From: Prostheceraeus crozeri
Taxonomy: Eukaryota > Platyhelminthes > Polycladida > Euryleptidae
NCBI GenBank assembly: GCA_907163375.1
Contig: CAJQUW010001473.1
Location: 1-64,000, forward strand
DNA length: 64,000 bases
Direction: 5' to 3'
Position 1 is the stretch's first letter. Each line of letters opens with the position of its first letter. The position numbers and the translations under genes were made by a program. The notes under the pieces are model-generated. The model did not search any database, was not told the origin of the DNA, and saw only the letters and a list, made by a program, of their open reading frames with translations. Positions 32,401 to 43,834 of this stretch are shown here, in pieces.

Positions 32401-33682
32401 ATGTATTCTACAAGTTCTACAAATTCCGAAAATAAAATTAAATTAAAAATTTCTAATTTAGATTTATTGAATTATCTCTTGAAAGTACATAAAACCTGAA
32501 ATTGTCACCACACCGGAGGTGATATACAAGAAACATTAGAAAACTTTCCTGGATTTATTTGGAGTAAATATTCAAAAGAAAAACATCTTCCTGGTCATTC
32601 ATATACCGGTCCAGGAACTCGATTAGATATAAGACTAGATGAGAATAATAATCCAAAACCAGGTGAAGAACCAATAAACAGAGTTGATGCAGCAGCTTAT
32701 AGACACAATCTAGCATACAGAGAACATGATGATGTAGCTTCTAGACATGTAGCAGATAAGAAAATGATTCAAGAATTAGATAGTATTCAAAATCCTACAT
32801 TTAGAGAAAAAATTGAAAGATTGTTTGTTAAGAAAGCTTTACAAGCTAAAATATTGTTCGGTCAGGGTTTAGACAAAACTCATAACTCTGAAACCTACGC
32901 GTCTGAAATTCATAAAGAATATAGAGGGCCGAAATATCTATTGAAAGTAAAAGTATTTAATAAAGATGATATTTGGAGTGCTGATCTAATCAATATGCCG
33001 AATGAAAGAGGGTTTAAGTACGCATTGACCGTTAAAGATTTATATACACGATGCGCTTGGGCAAAGCCTTTAAAAAACAAAAGTGGTCTGTCAGTTAAAT
33101 ATGCGTCTGAAGAAATCTTTAAAGAAAGTAATAGAAAGCCAAAAAATTGTTTCTTGATAAAGGATCGGAATTTTATAACAGAAATGTTCAGCCACTATTT
33201 GAAACTGTTTATTCAACTGAAAATGCTGGAAAGGCTGTAGTAATAGAACGATTCAATAAAACGTTAAAAAATAAATTATTCAAGAAATTTACATAGCAAA
33301 GAAATCAGAAATGGTTGAAGATACTACCAGGAATTGTAGATCAGTACAATAATAAAGTTCATTCAGGTATTGAAGAAACTCCAAAGAATGCTTCTGATGA
33401 TCCTGATTTGATTCGAAAGAAAATATTCGAAAATAATTATTCGAATGAGAGTAATCCGAATTTACAGAAACGTAAGCCAAAATTTAAGATTGGAGATAGA
33501 GTTAGCATATTAAGTATAAGAATAAATTTGAAAAAGGCTTTGTTGGCTATTGGACTAAAGAGATATTTGAAGTTTGTAAAATAAATCAAACTTATCCGAT
33601 TACTTGCGAAATCAAAGATTTAGATGATGATGAAATCACTGGCAGATTTTTTGAAAACGAATTACAAATAACTGATTTTTAA
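32401..33682 (+). pseudogene. Polinton integrase with N-terminal PLA2-like domain, frameshifted
   Basis: A frame from ATG 32401 with a TGA near 32497 then runs to 33238. The first domain has LPGHSYTGPGTRLDIRL and NRVDAAAYRHNLAYREHDD, the calcium loop and His-Asp-type active site of parvoviral-style phospholipase A2. The catalytic His-Asp is partly changed (RHN). The integrase core follows: DDIWSADLINM (first Asp), KDRNF (second Asp region) and IERFNKTLKN (catalytic Glu, after a frameshift at about 33235). The C-terminal chromodomain-like part is split by another shift near 33530 and ends at 33682. The fused arrangement is known in Polintons. The integrase would join the element to the target. 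Confidence 0.85.
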
Positions 33683-33746
33683 TTTTCGGAACTAACGTTT
33701 TTTTCGGGAATTAAATTCCCATATTTAATTCTCTTATTCAACTCCC

Positions 33747-34204
33747 TTATTCAATTCCCTTTTTCATTTCTAACATAACATCAAGAAATGGTACTCCTTC
33801 CTGTAATTTAAATAAAACATGAAGACATAACTGACCGCAATACGTTGTTTCTGTTTTTTGAATTTGAAATGTATTATAAATTCCATTTCCAAGTAATTCT
33901 CTTACTTCATTTGTAGGGGAAGTCCGTATGAATGGAACCAATAGTTCTCAGCCTCCGGGCGGTCAAAATAATAAGTAGAACCGTTTTTATTTCTTTGCCC
34001 CGCAGACCAATGTACTCCTTTTTGATCTGATGTGTGACGATTTGTTACAAAATTCACTTCAGGTACATCTTTTATCAAATATAATTCATTTCTCATCAAT
34101 ACGTGAAAATTCTTTATTCCTAATTGATTTGCGATCTTATTTGAATCGAATTTTGTCATGGTTTGTTTGCCATATATTTTTAAGAACTCGGTTATGCTAG
34201 ACAT
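33747..34204 (-). pseudogene. Polinton adenain-like cysteine protease, frameshifted
   Basis: The - strand reading 34204-33902 contains GVHWSAGQRNKNGSTYYFD, the catalytic His region, then HSYGLP. After a one-frame shift near 33905-33940 comes ETTYCGQLCLHVLFKL, with the oxyanion Gln and catalytic Cys. The order His...Cys and the size (about 150 residues) fit the Ulp1/adenain family, which matures capsid proteins. It faces the integrase gene tail to tail. Confidence 0.85.
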
Positions 34205-34464
34205 TTTATAATAAAAAAATCTTCTAGGGACCCCTTGAAGTCAGAAGGGGGATTGAGTTAAAAAACTGTCTCATAATGATGACTTACCTTACTACTTATT
34301 CGATTTTGAAATGATTTAATTTAATCTAAATTGAAAAGTTACATTGTTTAACAGATTTCCTTTTTTCATGAACTTCTCAAAATGAATTAGAAAAAAACTG
34401 AGTTTTAGATAGTTCTTGAATCACTGCTTGCTTACTTGCTTTTCAGATGTAGTTGTCCACAAAA

Positions 34465-34890
34465 TCATTTGTCTTGAATGGCTTGCAATTGTGATGTCTC
34501 TTCATCTTGAGTTGATGATGTTCCTGGTTGTAGATTTAAAACAATTTGACTTGTTTTCATTGTCTTATTATAATAATCCGTTTTAAGTCGTTCATCAAGA
34601 GAACGTTTCATTCTCGCCGTTTCACGCTTCACAATATATTGGTTTTGTAAAGTTCTTCGCTTGCGTTCTAATGCAGCAGCGCCTTTAACTTTGTTTAAAA
34701 TTCGCTGTGATATTTCACACGACGTCAAGAAATCATCAAAATCAATATCACTAAAGTTTTCCAAACTTTTTTGTAGATCCACAGTATTTATGAAATGATT
34801 CTTCTTTACAAATTCGTTGATCAGGCGCACCTTTTTTGCGATTTGTCCTTTTGTCGTTTCAATACGATCACCCAAATTTTTACTCATCAT
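34465..34890 (-). CDS. Polinton hypothetical basic protein, 141 residues, intact
   Basis: Begins MMSKNLGDRIETTKGQIA and is rich in Lys/Arg helices (ALERKRRTLQNQYIVKRE), with a Ser/Thr/Gln tail. There is no recognised domain. It is next to the protease on the same strand and may be part of one transcription unit. A DNA-binding or scaffold role is possible from its charge only. Confidence 0.5.
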   Translation of the reverse strand: MMSKNLGDRIETTKGQIAKKVRLINEFVKKNHFINTVDLQKSLENFSDIDFDDFLTSCEISQRILNKVKGAAALERKRRTLQNQYIVKRETARMKRSLDERLKTDYYNKTMKTSQIVLNLQPGTSSTQDEETSQLQAIQDK

Positions 34891-34894
34891 GAAT

Positions 34895-35510
34895 GATAGA
34901 AGTGAATGAGATCAATTAAAATAAACTAAGTATCTAAATACTCCTACTGTTTTCTTAATTCACAAAAAGAATTGCTTTTATTGATTCCCATATGTGTTCT
35001 GAGTTCACAAGAATAATTGATTTTTATTGCTACCCTTATGTGTTGACAACCCATGAATACACAATAGGAGGTACTTTTAATCAATACATGCGTATAGAGG
35101 AAACGTTAAAGGAATTTTGTGAATGCATGTGAGTTTTATAAATCTATTTGCAAAATTGACTTTGAAAACTGATTCTGAAAATAATTTACCTAGGGGTAAA
35201 TTGAACTGTCAAAATTTTACCGACGCGTGAATTGAACTGTCAAAATTTTACCGATGCGCAAATTGAAATGACAAGAGATTCCACTATAATTCTAGGGGAA
35301 AGCTGTTAGATGTTTTCCGTTGCTAGAACAATAAATCTCTCTCTTCAATCATCAGCCAGTGTACGGGTTCATTGAATAATTTTGTGTTTATGAGTTACAA
35401 TGATCTTCTAGTTCACACAGTTAGTACTTTAAACAATGGTGAGAGTACAATAACGAAGAATGTCTAAGTAATAATTGCGTCTTCTTAATTTTTTATAATG
35501 CTCTAATCTT
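34895..35510. other. Polinton non-coding spacer before the right TIR
   Basis: No open frame of note. AATTGAACTGTCAAAATTTTACCGA is iterated in part (about 35200-35275) as three short diverged repeats. At 35481-35509 there is homology to left-end sequence 17849-17878, the inner remnant of the inverted repeat. Confidence 0.6.
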
Positions 35511-35952
35511 CTTTTGTGTTTTTCTTTATTCATCTTTTCGATGTTCAATTCAGTTATTTTTAATTATGATAACGAAGGATATATTGTCGAGGTTTCTTCC
35601 ATTTTCGTCGTCGCCGTCCCCGTTGAGGTTTCTTCCACGTTTGTTTCATCCATTTTTTTAATAAATATTTTGAATACAATCTTCTGGTATATTGAGTCTA
35701 CGTGAAATTCTTAGAGTATCTAAATTTTCGACTACGTGAAATTTTCGACCACGCGATATTTTTTAGATTACGTGATAATTTGAGACAACTTAAATTTTCG
35801 ACCACGTGATATTTTTTGACCGCCTAAATTTTTGAAATTAGGAGACTACCTAAATTTTTGAAATTTGGAGACTACCTGAATTTTTGAAAATCTCGCAAGG
35901 TGTGACATCCGGTGCGAGCGAAGCGACGCGCCGGATGTCATACCCTATATAC
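35511..35952 (-). repeat. Polinton right terminal inverted repeat with hairpin
   Basis: Reverse complement of 17361-17802. The hairpin arms are GGTGTGACATCCGG (35899-35912) and CCGGATGTCATACC (35931-35944), with one mismatch. The tip is a few bases shorter than the left tip. It carries a truncated copy of the first gene's start on the - strand. Confidence 0.9.
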
Positions 35953-36532
35953 GAGAGTTCATAGAACGATCAAAAGGTCTGTAAATAATAATAATAATGC
36001 TATATTTCAAATACTACATAGCGGTATAAAACGTTCGGGTCGCAGTGTTGAGGCGGCTTGTTTTTGGCTTAACAACACAAAAGGAGGTAATTCTTTCAGC
36101 CCTTTTGAACTGGTCTTCGCCGCAACGCCGAGGAAGCCGGGCGTAAGTCAGCAGCGTATTTTGATCGATGGTGTTAACCGAGAAATGGATTCTGATGGTC
36201 ATAAGGATTACGAGGATAGTGACCGAAATCCATTTATAGTTGGGGATAAGGTGTATCTAAGGCTTGCGACGGGTAAATGTGATGACGAATGGTCAGGGCC
36301 TCACGTAATATCAGATATAAAATCCCGAGTTTCTGTTATCATTAATAACGATGGGGTAAGTCGGCATGTGTCTCACGTTCTTTTGGTGCCTGGCAGCAAA
36401 GGTAATTTGCATGACTCGATTGAAGATGTGAACGTCACAAGTGGTTCTGATGATGCTGAGGTAAAGGAAGAAGCCGTCAGGAGAAGCTGTAGACTTAGGC
36501 GGGCCCCAGGTTGGCATAGATTATGTTATTGA
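35953..36532 (+). pseudogene. pol: Pol, integrase C-terminal half
   Basis: Continues the integrase after the Polinton. The first codons follow the conserved Glu region, then AACFWLNNTKGGNSFSPFEL (the end of the catalytic core). The C-terminal module has VGDKVYLRLATG and EWSGPHVISDIKS (a GPY/F-like motif) and VSRHVSHVLLVPG. It stops at 36530, just before the polypurine tract GAGGGGGG that primes plus-strand synthesis at the LTR edge (about 36547-36554). Confidence 0.8.
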
Positions 36533-36554
36533 GGTTTAGGAAACCTGAGGGGGG

Positions 36555-36874
36555 TGTTGTCAGATTCTTGCTGTGGTATTTATCATGTTTTAGTTGTTAC
36601 TGTTTGTTCTGTAGTTAGTAGGTAGTTGGTAGGGCATAGTTTGTTGTGGAGTGTTGCTATTGCTATGTAATGCTAAGTTCTTTGCCATTCATCGGTATTG
36701 ATCCATTCATTGTGTTCGTGACTTCTATCTCACATGACATTACCATCCTTTCAGTACGTGATCTGGTGTGAACGACAATTAAAGATATCTCACTCGATGT
36801 ATAAAATGAAATTCATGACATAATAAAGAAGTTTTGTCTCTGGAATTGTTGGTTTTCGCACAAGCTATCCGGGC
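36555..36874 (+). repeat. 3' LTR
   Basis: 320 bp beginning TGTTGTCAGATTC. Nearly identical to the 5' LTR, with three differences. It follows a purine-rich tract. The shared sequence ends with CTATCCGGGC. Seven further bases separate it from the right target duplication. Confidence 0.88.
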
Positions 36875-36881
36875 TATCCTA

Positions 36882-37130
36882 ATCAGCTACGGCGACTGAT
36901 TAGGAAATCCGACAGAAGAAACATATGCAAAATTTATTAGAAGAAATACAGCAGCAGGCGAAGCAAGCGGACGAAGATCTAAATGAATTTAGAAACAAGA
37001 TAGAAAGGATTAAAAAAGAAACCACATCCAATCGGCCAGAATAGTCAAAAAAGTCTAAAAAGTTCACACAAAATCTGTTGTCATATCACAAGAAGACCCT
37101 GATTCCATAAAACGCCCGAAAGTTCAAGAC
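36882..37130 (+). pseudogene. Right half of the split transposon-like gene
   Basis: In frame with the coiled-coil before 10090, this side encodes charged helix (MQNLLEEIQQQAKQADEDLN; FRNKIERIKKET), with an early TAG. It confirms that one older coding sequence was split by the LTR element. A GCCCGAAAGTTC phrase near 37110 echoes the iterated phrase left of the split gene, perhaps marking the outer element. Confidence 0.45.
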
Positions 37131-38270
37131 TGAACAAAATTGAACACGTGTCGCGTTTCTATTCTTATATATTTAGAGGATGTTATTAATATTTGTCAAT
37201 AATCTTGTTTTGTTAGATCCGTTAATTTTTTATTTTCTTCAAAGGCAGGAAAATACTGTGCATGCTAGCTATAAGCCCTTTCGGCATTTTGTCATCGAGT
37301 GCTTCGATTAGAGTAATTTGAGACTTGCAAAGTCAGTCATTACAATAAAACAGGGAATGGATGAAAGTTCCTGGAAAATAAAGGTTCAAAAATTACATGT
37401 ATGTATGTGCACCATGTGTCTGTATAATACATGTGAAAATTCAAATTAATAAAATGTTTTTAGTTTCAAAATGAAATTTGCATGGCCGTAAATGAGAAAA
37501 AAATTGTCCGTATGAGCACTGTGATTACAATCGTGAAAGCGATCAGTTTGTAAATAATACCTTCCCCATTGCAACACGAATCAGTCAATTAATTGCAATT
37601 ATTTCCAGATACCAATCCATTAATTGTAATTTTTCGATGATATCAATCAGTTAATTGCAATTTTTTGATAGCAGCAATGAATTAGATGTGACCCATTAAT
37701 TGGAATTGCTATGTAGCTAATCCTAAGCACCTGCATGGTGATATTTTGACGATCAGTAAAAATTTGGCAGATACAAAGAAAGAGGTGCAGCAGTTAACAG
37801 CAGGTGATAAGCACTATCTTTCTTACATTGGAGGAACATTGTTTTCTTGTCAAAAACATTAAATTACTACGGACTTGAACTTTTCTAAACTTACCAACAA
37901 GCAAAGGATTGTCCCTCGAAAAATACAAAATTGCAAAAATTTCAATTTTTGGAATATATGCCTGGCAGTGACCTGTAACTATTTGATTTCATTTGAATCG
38001 TTAATTAAGTTAAGATTTTTCCTAATGAGAGTGTCGCTTCCGATGAGCGCTATTTGATGAGTGCTAGGAAGTAGAAGTTAGGGATGTTGCATATTGGCAA
38101 ATGATGTGTAAAGCGCTGCCCGATATTTTGTCAGTAAAGTAATTTTATACGATAATACTCATATTAGAAGAATGAAAAAAATGGTATAACTTATTTACGT
38201 GTATTCTTTACGGATATCCCCTTCCAGTTGCATTCGACATGTCCAGCTGTGGACCTAAATAATTTTATGT
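37131..38270. other. Non-coding interval
   Basis: AT-rich. No gene, RNA or repeat recognised apart from a few short AATTGCAATT phrases near 37580-37660. Confidence 0.4.
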
Positions 38271-38273
38271 ACT

Positions 38274-39541
38274 TACCATCGTGGGCAAAAAATTAAGCCC
38301 ACCTGTATATTGAAAGTTGAAAATTTGAATATCAAACTTTTGAGATCTCATATGTTTTCATTACCTTATTTAGACACTTTTATAGAGTAAATATCACTCG
38401 TATATTTTATTGAAAAAGTAACTGTGCCTTTAAAGTCGGATATGATGTGCTTTTCGGGACTGCTCACATTCTGTCCGGCATGCTAAAAGCAAGCTTTCAG
38501 CATTATTCTGCCGTGATTAGGTTCATACAGTCTTGAAAACGTTTATCAGATCAGTTTCAGACGTCGGGCGATGAGTTGCCACTTTGTCTTTCGTATGATA
38601 GGCGTACCAGTATTCCTCAGCAGCCTTGAGGCCAGGAAGAGTTCGACGGTCATTCTGACAGGAGCGTCACGCGGCTTCTAGAGAGACATTCTTTTGTTAC
38701 CTTTGACAAGTCACAATGGGGCACAATCTCGGTGCGATGTTTCAATCAGATGAATTGCTATTACATTCATTAATAACGGCCCACATCACTGCTGAAGGTG
38801 GACAAGCCTACTTGACTGTTTTAAAAGTAAGTCTGGGATGACTTTTACCACAAGGCCGACGAATATAATAGGAACCAAATTAAAGAACCTGTTCAAAAAA
38901 ACTTTCACCGGCGAACATTGCTCGACTGCACTTCTCTTTTTGGCTTCAGTCTCATTCGACGCTGTTTATCTGTCAACATGGCCTTTCTTGAAAGTAGACA
39001 AGCGGGAAGAGTTTTGTAAACGTCGCATAGTTTGATCACTCACGAATATTACAGTGTCATTCTATGCCTTTGTTAGGTTTCTCGTAGAAATGGTGGGACA
39101 CCAACCAATTTGGATCTTTGGGAAGTCGTCAACCATGTCAGTTGCTAGGCCTACTTGAGCTCGTCCACATTTCTTTGTTTTCTCTCAAGAAATTTGTAAT
39201 GCAGTTCTAACAGCAACTGTAGACAAACTCAGTTTAGATGTCACTTGATGCTGTAATAATCCAGATTTTCTCAGAGAATTGCGATGGGTCCTTAATCTTA
39301 ACTAGTGTACAGAATTTGTTGTAATTTTAAACTATGCCATTTAATGCTATTCAAATTTGAATTCAGCGTAGATATGATCTTTTAATTGACTATTTACAGG
39401 TATGCAGAATTCAACGAGGAGTTTAAATAAGTCAAGCGAGTGAAATGTCTGCATGTGTTCACATTTGTATACAGTTACATTCAATTGAGCAAAAGTATAA
39501 AAATACATGGGTGGGTTTAATTTTTTGGACACGATGGTGTA
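38274..39541 (-). mobile_element. Tc1/mariner element, inactive
   Basis: About 1.27 kb, with inverted ends containing CCATCGTG and AAAAAATTAA(G/A)CCCACC at both sides and TA at the edges. On the - strand, translations in broken frames show Tc1 transposase traces: MLTDKQRRMRL at about 38990, NDRRTLPGLKAA at about 38650, and RMSLEAA just before it. Many stops and indels are present. It was a cut-and-paste transposon; this copy is dead. Confidence 0.7.
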
Positions 39542-39544
39542 TGT

Positions 39545-40990
39545 ATATGCTTATATATAACACACGTACAATTTTCGTGTAGAACTACTCAGGCCTATAA
39601 AGGCCTATGTTGGCCTTCGCATTAATTATAATTGGTGTTACAAAAGAAGTTTATTGATTTCAAATTCAAATATGATAGGATAGAAGTAAGATAAAATATA
39701 CATCTTGTTTCAAAACTGTTTTCTGGTTAGAGTTGACATAATTTTTTATTTTTCTGTTTTCAAACAATGACCAAGGATCAACCTTAACTTATGCAGACCA
39801 GTAAATCCTCGTTTTGATAACATAATACCAGCGTACAGTAGACACTTTTGTTGGTGTAAAAATGCGCTTTTGGCGGTTGACCGTGCATCCATGTGTTCAG
39901 TACCTCCTATGCACAAAACACAAACGTACATGTAAGACTCAATTGCCATATGTTGCATTTTTCTAAATATGGTCAGGCTTCTGATGCTTCTTTTATCAAC
40001 TCTAACATCAATGGAGTAGTTTTACTGTCAAGGGAACAATTGGAACAAATTTGTTGGGATTTAATATCGTCAGTTTGAAGATCAGGTACCGGTATTTAAA
40101 CATGATTTAATTGTCGCTTTTGTGCATTGCTTCGGAACGTTGTCTTCAAAAGATGGTTTTAAAACCATGCTTATGCTGTGCTTTAATCATGGTGATTAAA
40201 CACTGAAGACAAAGCACTGAGCATCTGAAACATCTTGCTGTTGTAAGTACTACTATCTCAACTTGCTTCTTCTTGTTATTTTTCATAGCAGCATCATTAC
40301 TCCTCATGGAGAGAAGCATCATGAATGCGATGAGAAACTTTTACAAATCTTTGTAATCCATAGAAAATAAGACTGTTTGCCTTTTTTGGCAGTATGGAAA
40401 TCCCAAGTCACTACTCCTAAAATACAAAACTCATATCACCCACGCTACCTCATCAGTTTACTTGGAGAAGTAAATTCTACAAGAACCACAAAAGAGAAAA
40501 TGTCTTCCTCTTAGTCACTGTGGAGCGAATTGTTTCGAAATACGGAGATTTTGGGATGGTTAATTTTTGGAAACCCAAAATCCCGCGATTGAGTATCTAA
40601 AATCAAGAAATACCGCTGTGTGGAAAATTAAGCGGGATTGCAGTGACTAGCGCACACAAGCTTGAAGTATTTGAAAAACACTTCCGATTTTCGCAGATCT
40701 CTTACGCTTCACTTTAATGCATCCAATTCAAAGACATTCATTTAAACGCCATGAAAATTTGTTTGCGGATAGACTATACCCTCGCCTTCGCATCTGACGT
40801 TTTGTAGTGATAAGCTAATATGAACAAGTTCCAATCAAATTTGAAAGCGTGATGGAGGTGACTGGGAAAATAACTTATAAATAATTGATTTTGAACGGCT
40901 CCTACTGTCAATTCTTAACCACAGCCGTGTAGATGAATGTACTAGCATAAATGTGATGTCTTGTAACCGATCTGATGATCAGCCTATCTA
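39545..40990. other. Non-coding interval
   Basis: No supported gene. Near 40137-40215 an imperfect inverted repeat surrounds TTGTCTTCAAAAGATGG and its diverged complement (CACTGAAGACAAAG). Confidence 0.4.
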
Positions 40991-41011
40991 ATTCTGGTAA
41001 CGTCTCTGTTA

Positions 41012-41132
41012 AGGCTAGCATTTATGCTCAATATGCTTTTAGATAGGAAATATGCTAAAATATGCTTTTTGCGTTGAAAATATGCAAAAGCATAGAAAAA
41101 TGCTAAAAGCATAAAATCCTAGCTCTAATTAT
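41012..41132. repeat. Short MITE-like inverted repeat
   Basis: The left end AGGCTAGCATTTATGCT and the right end AGCATAAAATCCTAGCTCT are near-complements. The interior repeats ATATGCTTTT and AAAAGCATA. About 120 bp. The style fits a small non-autonomous hAT derivative, but no clear target duplication is seen. Confidence 0.4.
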
Positions 41133-41139
41133 GACAGAT

Positions 41140-43660
41140 TCACTCCAATCGACCTGCAATGTCTTATATTCTTTCTCTATCAAGCAATTTAATGTGACTC
41201 ATTGAATTACTTCTTCAACATTTTATGCAATTGCCTGCAATGTAAAAATTATTTTTTGCGATGATTTACAATTAGTGAATATTAACATTATATTATGATT
41301 ATTATTAAAATGAATTTTCTTAATTGTGTTTACAAAACATACCTGAACGGTTTGATAATTGTGAATATTTACAACGAAAATGTAGCGAAACTAATTTTCT
41401 GAACGCAAACGGACTAGATCAATTCGAGCCATTGTATAGTAAGAAATTCAAGCAGGAATTTCTCCCTAAAATCTTTTAAAAGACGATGAGGAGAGATTAC
41501 TTCTCAATTGCATGACAAGTCGATCAAGACATTCTGTTACTACTCTGGTGGGTGTGTCTCTATTTTCGGAATGAATAGCATAGTAAACATATGTAACACA
41601 CTTAGTACTGCAGCACTATTTGACCTTCAGACATACCACTTTCAAAACAGTTGCTATGACATTAATTTAGAATGAAACATTGACGTCAGGAAAAGTACGC
41701 TATCATCGCCTGATTTCGTTCTCCAATCATAGCGCTCTTGGCGCTCTTACGCTATTTCATTACTCGCGTGTTGTGATATCGACAGATCTGCTATACTTTC
41801 TTGCTTGGGAAGGCGTGTTGTCTCGTGCTGCTAACTTACCCTGCTTGTATTATGTGACTCTAGTCAACATAAAAGACTGACAAAGTGAGTTATCGTATAG
41901 TATTGATCATAGCACTATTAAAATCATCTGTCGTTACTTAGAATGTTTTCCCTACCCACCGTTTTATCTGCCTTTCGCATTGATGTTCTATTGATCATCA
42001 TTCATACGAATATATCACTTGTTTCTCATTTTTGAATAGACGATTTTAAGCCTACCTTGTCCGACTAATGATATGAACAAATATTCGCTGCTGAATTATT
42101 CCTTGGAGTAGGCCTATTTTATTACATGCATTGCATTGAGTTTTGAGCATGGGCTCTAAGGTTGGTTGCTCACTGAATCTCAATGTCATTTAGTGTAACT
42201 GAGGTAGCCACATGTATTGCAGGAAAATGCAATATTTTGTATCAGTATCATAATTCAGTAGTATTGTGTCTGGCAAATTTATGCAAATAGTTGGTTTCCT
42301 ATTGCTATATCTTATAATGAAACTACATATACTTAGTGTCTGTAATTAAGCATCGCAGGCCCAAATATACACAAGAACATAAGTAAATACTTGTAAGTGG
42401 TCAAAATTGCAAACGTACTTAGCGAAGTGTCATTTTCGATCACTGCAATTCAGTAAGAGAAACTCGCAAATAGCTCTATGGATGCTTTCTGTTAGCAGAT
42501 CGAGTCAATTCAATTTCGCTCCTTAGGCCTGTGCGACTCTTTGTCGACACTCGTTCTAAAGCCTAAAGATTCAACTCTACAATGAAAAAAATCTTGGACA
42601 AATCCGAATCCTGATAAATATAAAATCTAGATGAAATTCACTTATTAATTTCAGGAATTTTGAAAAGAAAAACAGCTTAAGGAACAAAGAATTCTTTTTG
42701 AGCCCGTAATGCTAGACTGCAATCGTATTAAAGCTCACAAGCCTTTCCAATAATAATACAAATTACATCTTTGAGTAAGCCTACTCTATTTAGCTGAACT
42801 GAAATAAAATCTGGTAAATCACTTACATTTCGGAAGCTTCATGAATGAAAGATTCTACGATCTAATTATTTCTGACTTTAGGATGTAAAATGTGAAATGT
42901 GTCCATCAGCAATGGATGGCATAATGCTTTTGCGAGCATAAAAATGTTGAATTGCTTGTATTCATCGATGCTGTACTAATTTTTTCTATAAATTAAATCT
43001 ATAAAAGTTTCCTGTTTGACAGATGATCATTTTGATGAAGCAGCTTAATTCTGCAAGTTTGGAAGCGGTCTGGGCTTAGCAGCTTAGTGCATGTAGTCAT
43101 TGTATAGGAAGCAATGATATTTTGAGATGATGGAGTTCAGTATTCCTTTGTAAGTATAAGGAGCTGTTTCCGATCACAGGAACTGTATAAGGAGTTCACG
43201 CTTTCCATGTTATCTGTTATCTCTCTATGTCTATTTCGGTCGCTTTTTAACGGTTGTAAATTCGGTCAGATCGGAAACCTATGAATAACAGATAGAAATA
43301 ACTTTTCAGTCGAAAGTTTACGTCATTCAGCGGAATGAACAGTACATTATTCATGTTGGAGTCGCGGAGATAATCGAACGAACCATGCACTGTACATCAC
43401 GAAAAACCGCCTGCATGTAGCAGTCACATTTATGCGATTATAATCGACAGCAGACGTTCATGTGTTCCGTTCGATCAAATACATAGGAATTGCACAAGAG
43501 TACATATTTGGAAAATATAAACAGACCGAGTGATAAGCATCGTTCAATGTCAATTTAGTTATCAGCGGAATGGCACTGCATCATTATGATTTTTAATCAG
43601 GAATAGGTTCATATTGCAGATTGTGCTTAATTGAATGAAAACAAAAATTTGCCATTTCAG
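41140..43660. other. Non-coding interval upstream of lipin
   Basis: No coding exon recognised. It may hold the lipin promoter and 5' untranslated exon(s), because the first coding exon is preceded directly by a splice acceptor. Confidence 0.4.
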
Positions 43661-43834
43661 ATGATTTCAAGGCTGTGGTCAGGACTGAAAGATTACTACA
43701 AGGAAATCAATCCTGCGACATTGACAGGAGCTATCGATGTTATTGCAATAGAGCAGGAAGACGGGAGTTATGTTAGTACTCCTTTCCATGTGCGCTTCGG
43801 CAAAGGTGGAATTCTTCGTCCAAAGGAGAAAGTG
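43661..43834 (+). CDS. LPIN: Lipin exon 1 (N-LIP)
   Basis: 58 codons from ATG. Acceptor TTTCAG just before; donor GTGAGT. Contains [16 protein letters not shown] and [12 protein letters not shown], the most conserved part of the N-LIP domain. Confidence 0.9.

Larger units (their letters stand above)
17361..35952. mobile_element. Polinton/Maverick element, complete, 18.6 kb
   Basis: The element is flanked by the 6-bp duplication GAGAGT (17355-17360 and 35953-35958), the size typical of Polintons. It is bounded by about 442-bp terminal inverted repeats. It encodes the defining set: protein-primed type family-B DNA polymerase, retroviral-type integrase, A32-like packaging ATPase, adenain-like cysteine protease, double-jelly-roll capsid protein and probable minor capsid protein. 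Minus the nested Tigger it is about 16.2 kb, normal for the class. It lies in the integrase gene of the LTR element. Almost all genes carry stops or frameshifts, so this copy cannot act alone. Confidence 0.95.
10091..36881 (+). mobile_element. Ty3/gypsy-like LTR retrotransposon, carrying three nested insertions
   Basis: Direct terminal repeats of about 320 bp flank gag (CCHC knuckle), aspartic protease (DTG), reverse transcriptase (YIDD), RNase H and integrase with a C-terminal GPY/F-like module, in the order of Ty3/gypsy elements. ATCAGC flanks the element (10085-10090 and 36882-36887), a likely target duplication. The LTRs differ at three positions by eye, so the insertion is fairly young. 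hAT elements at 10169-11627 and 14098-16449 and a Polinton at 17361-35952 interrupt it. Without them it is about 4.4 kb. Several frameshifts in pol make it inactive. The extra bases TATCCTA between the shared LTR end and the right duplication are unexplained. Confidence 0.85.

Noticed and set aside
35514..35705. A 63-residue gene at the Polinton right end
   Set aside because: It is the antisense reading of the inverted repeat; its twin lies at 17611-17802.
17361..35952. Reassigned stop codon in the Polinton
   Set aside because: TAA, TAG and TGA all interrupt frames, and frameshifts occur too. No single codon change explains the breaks.
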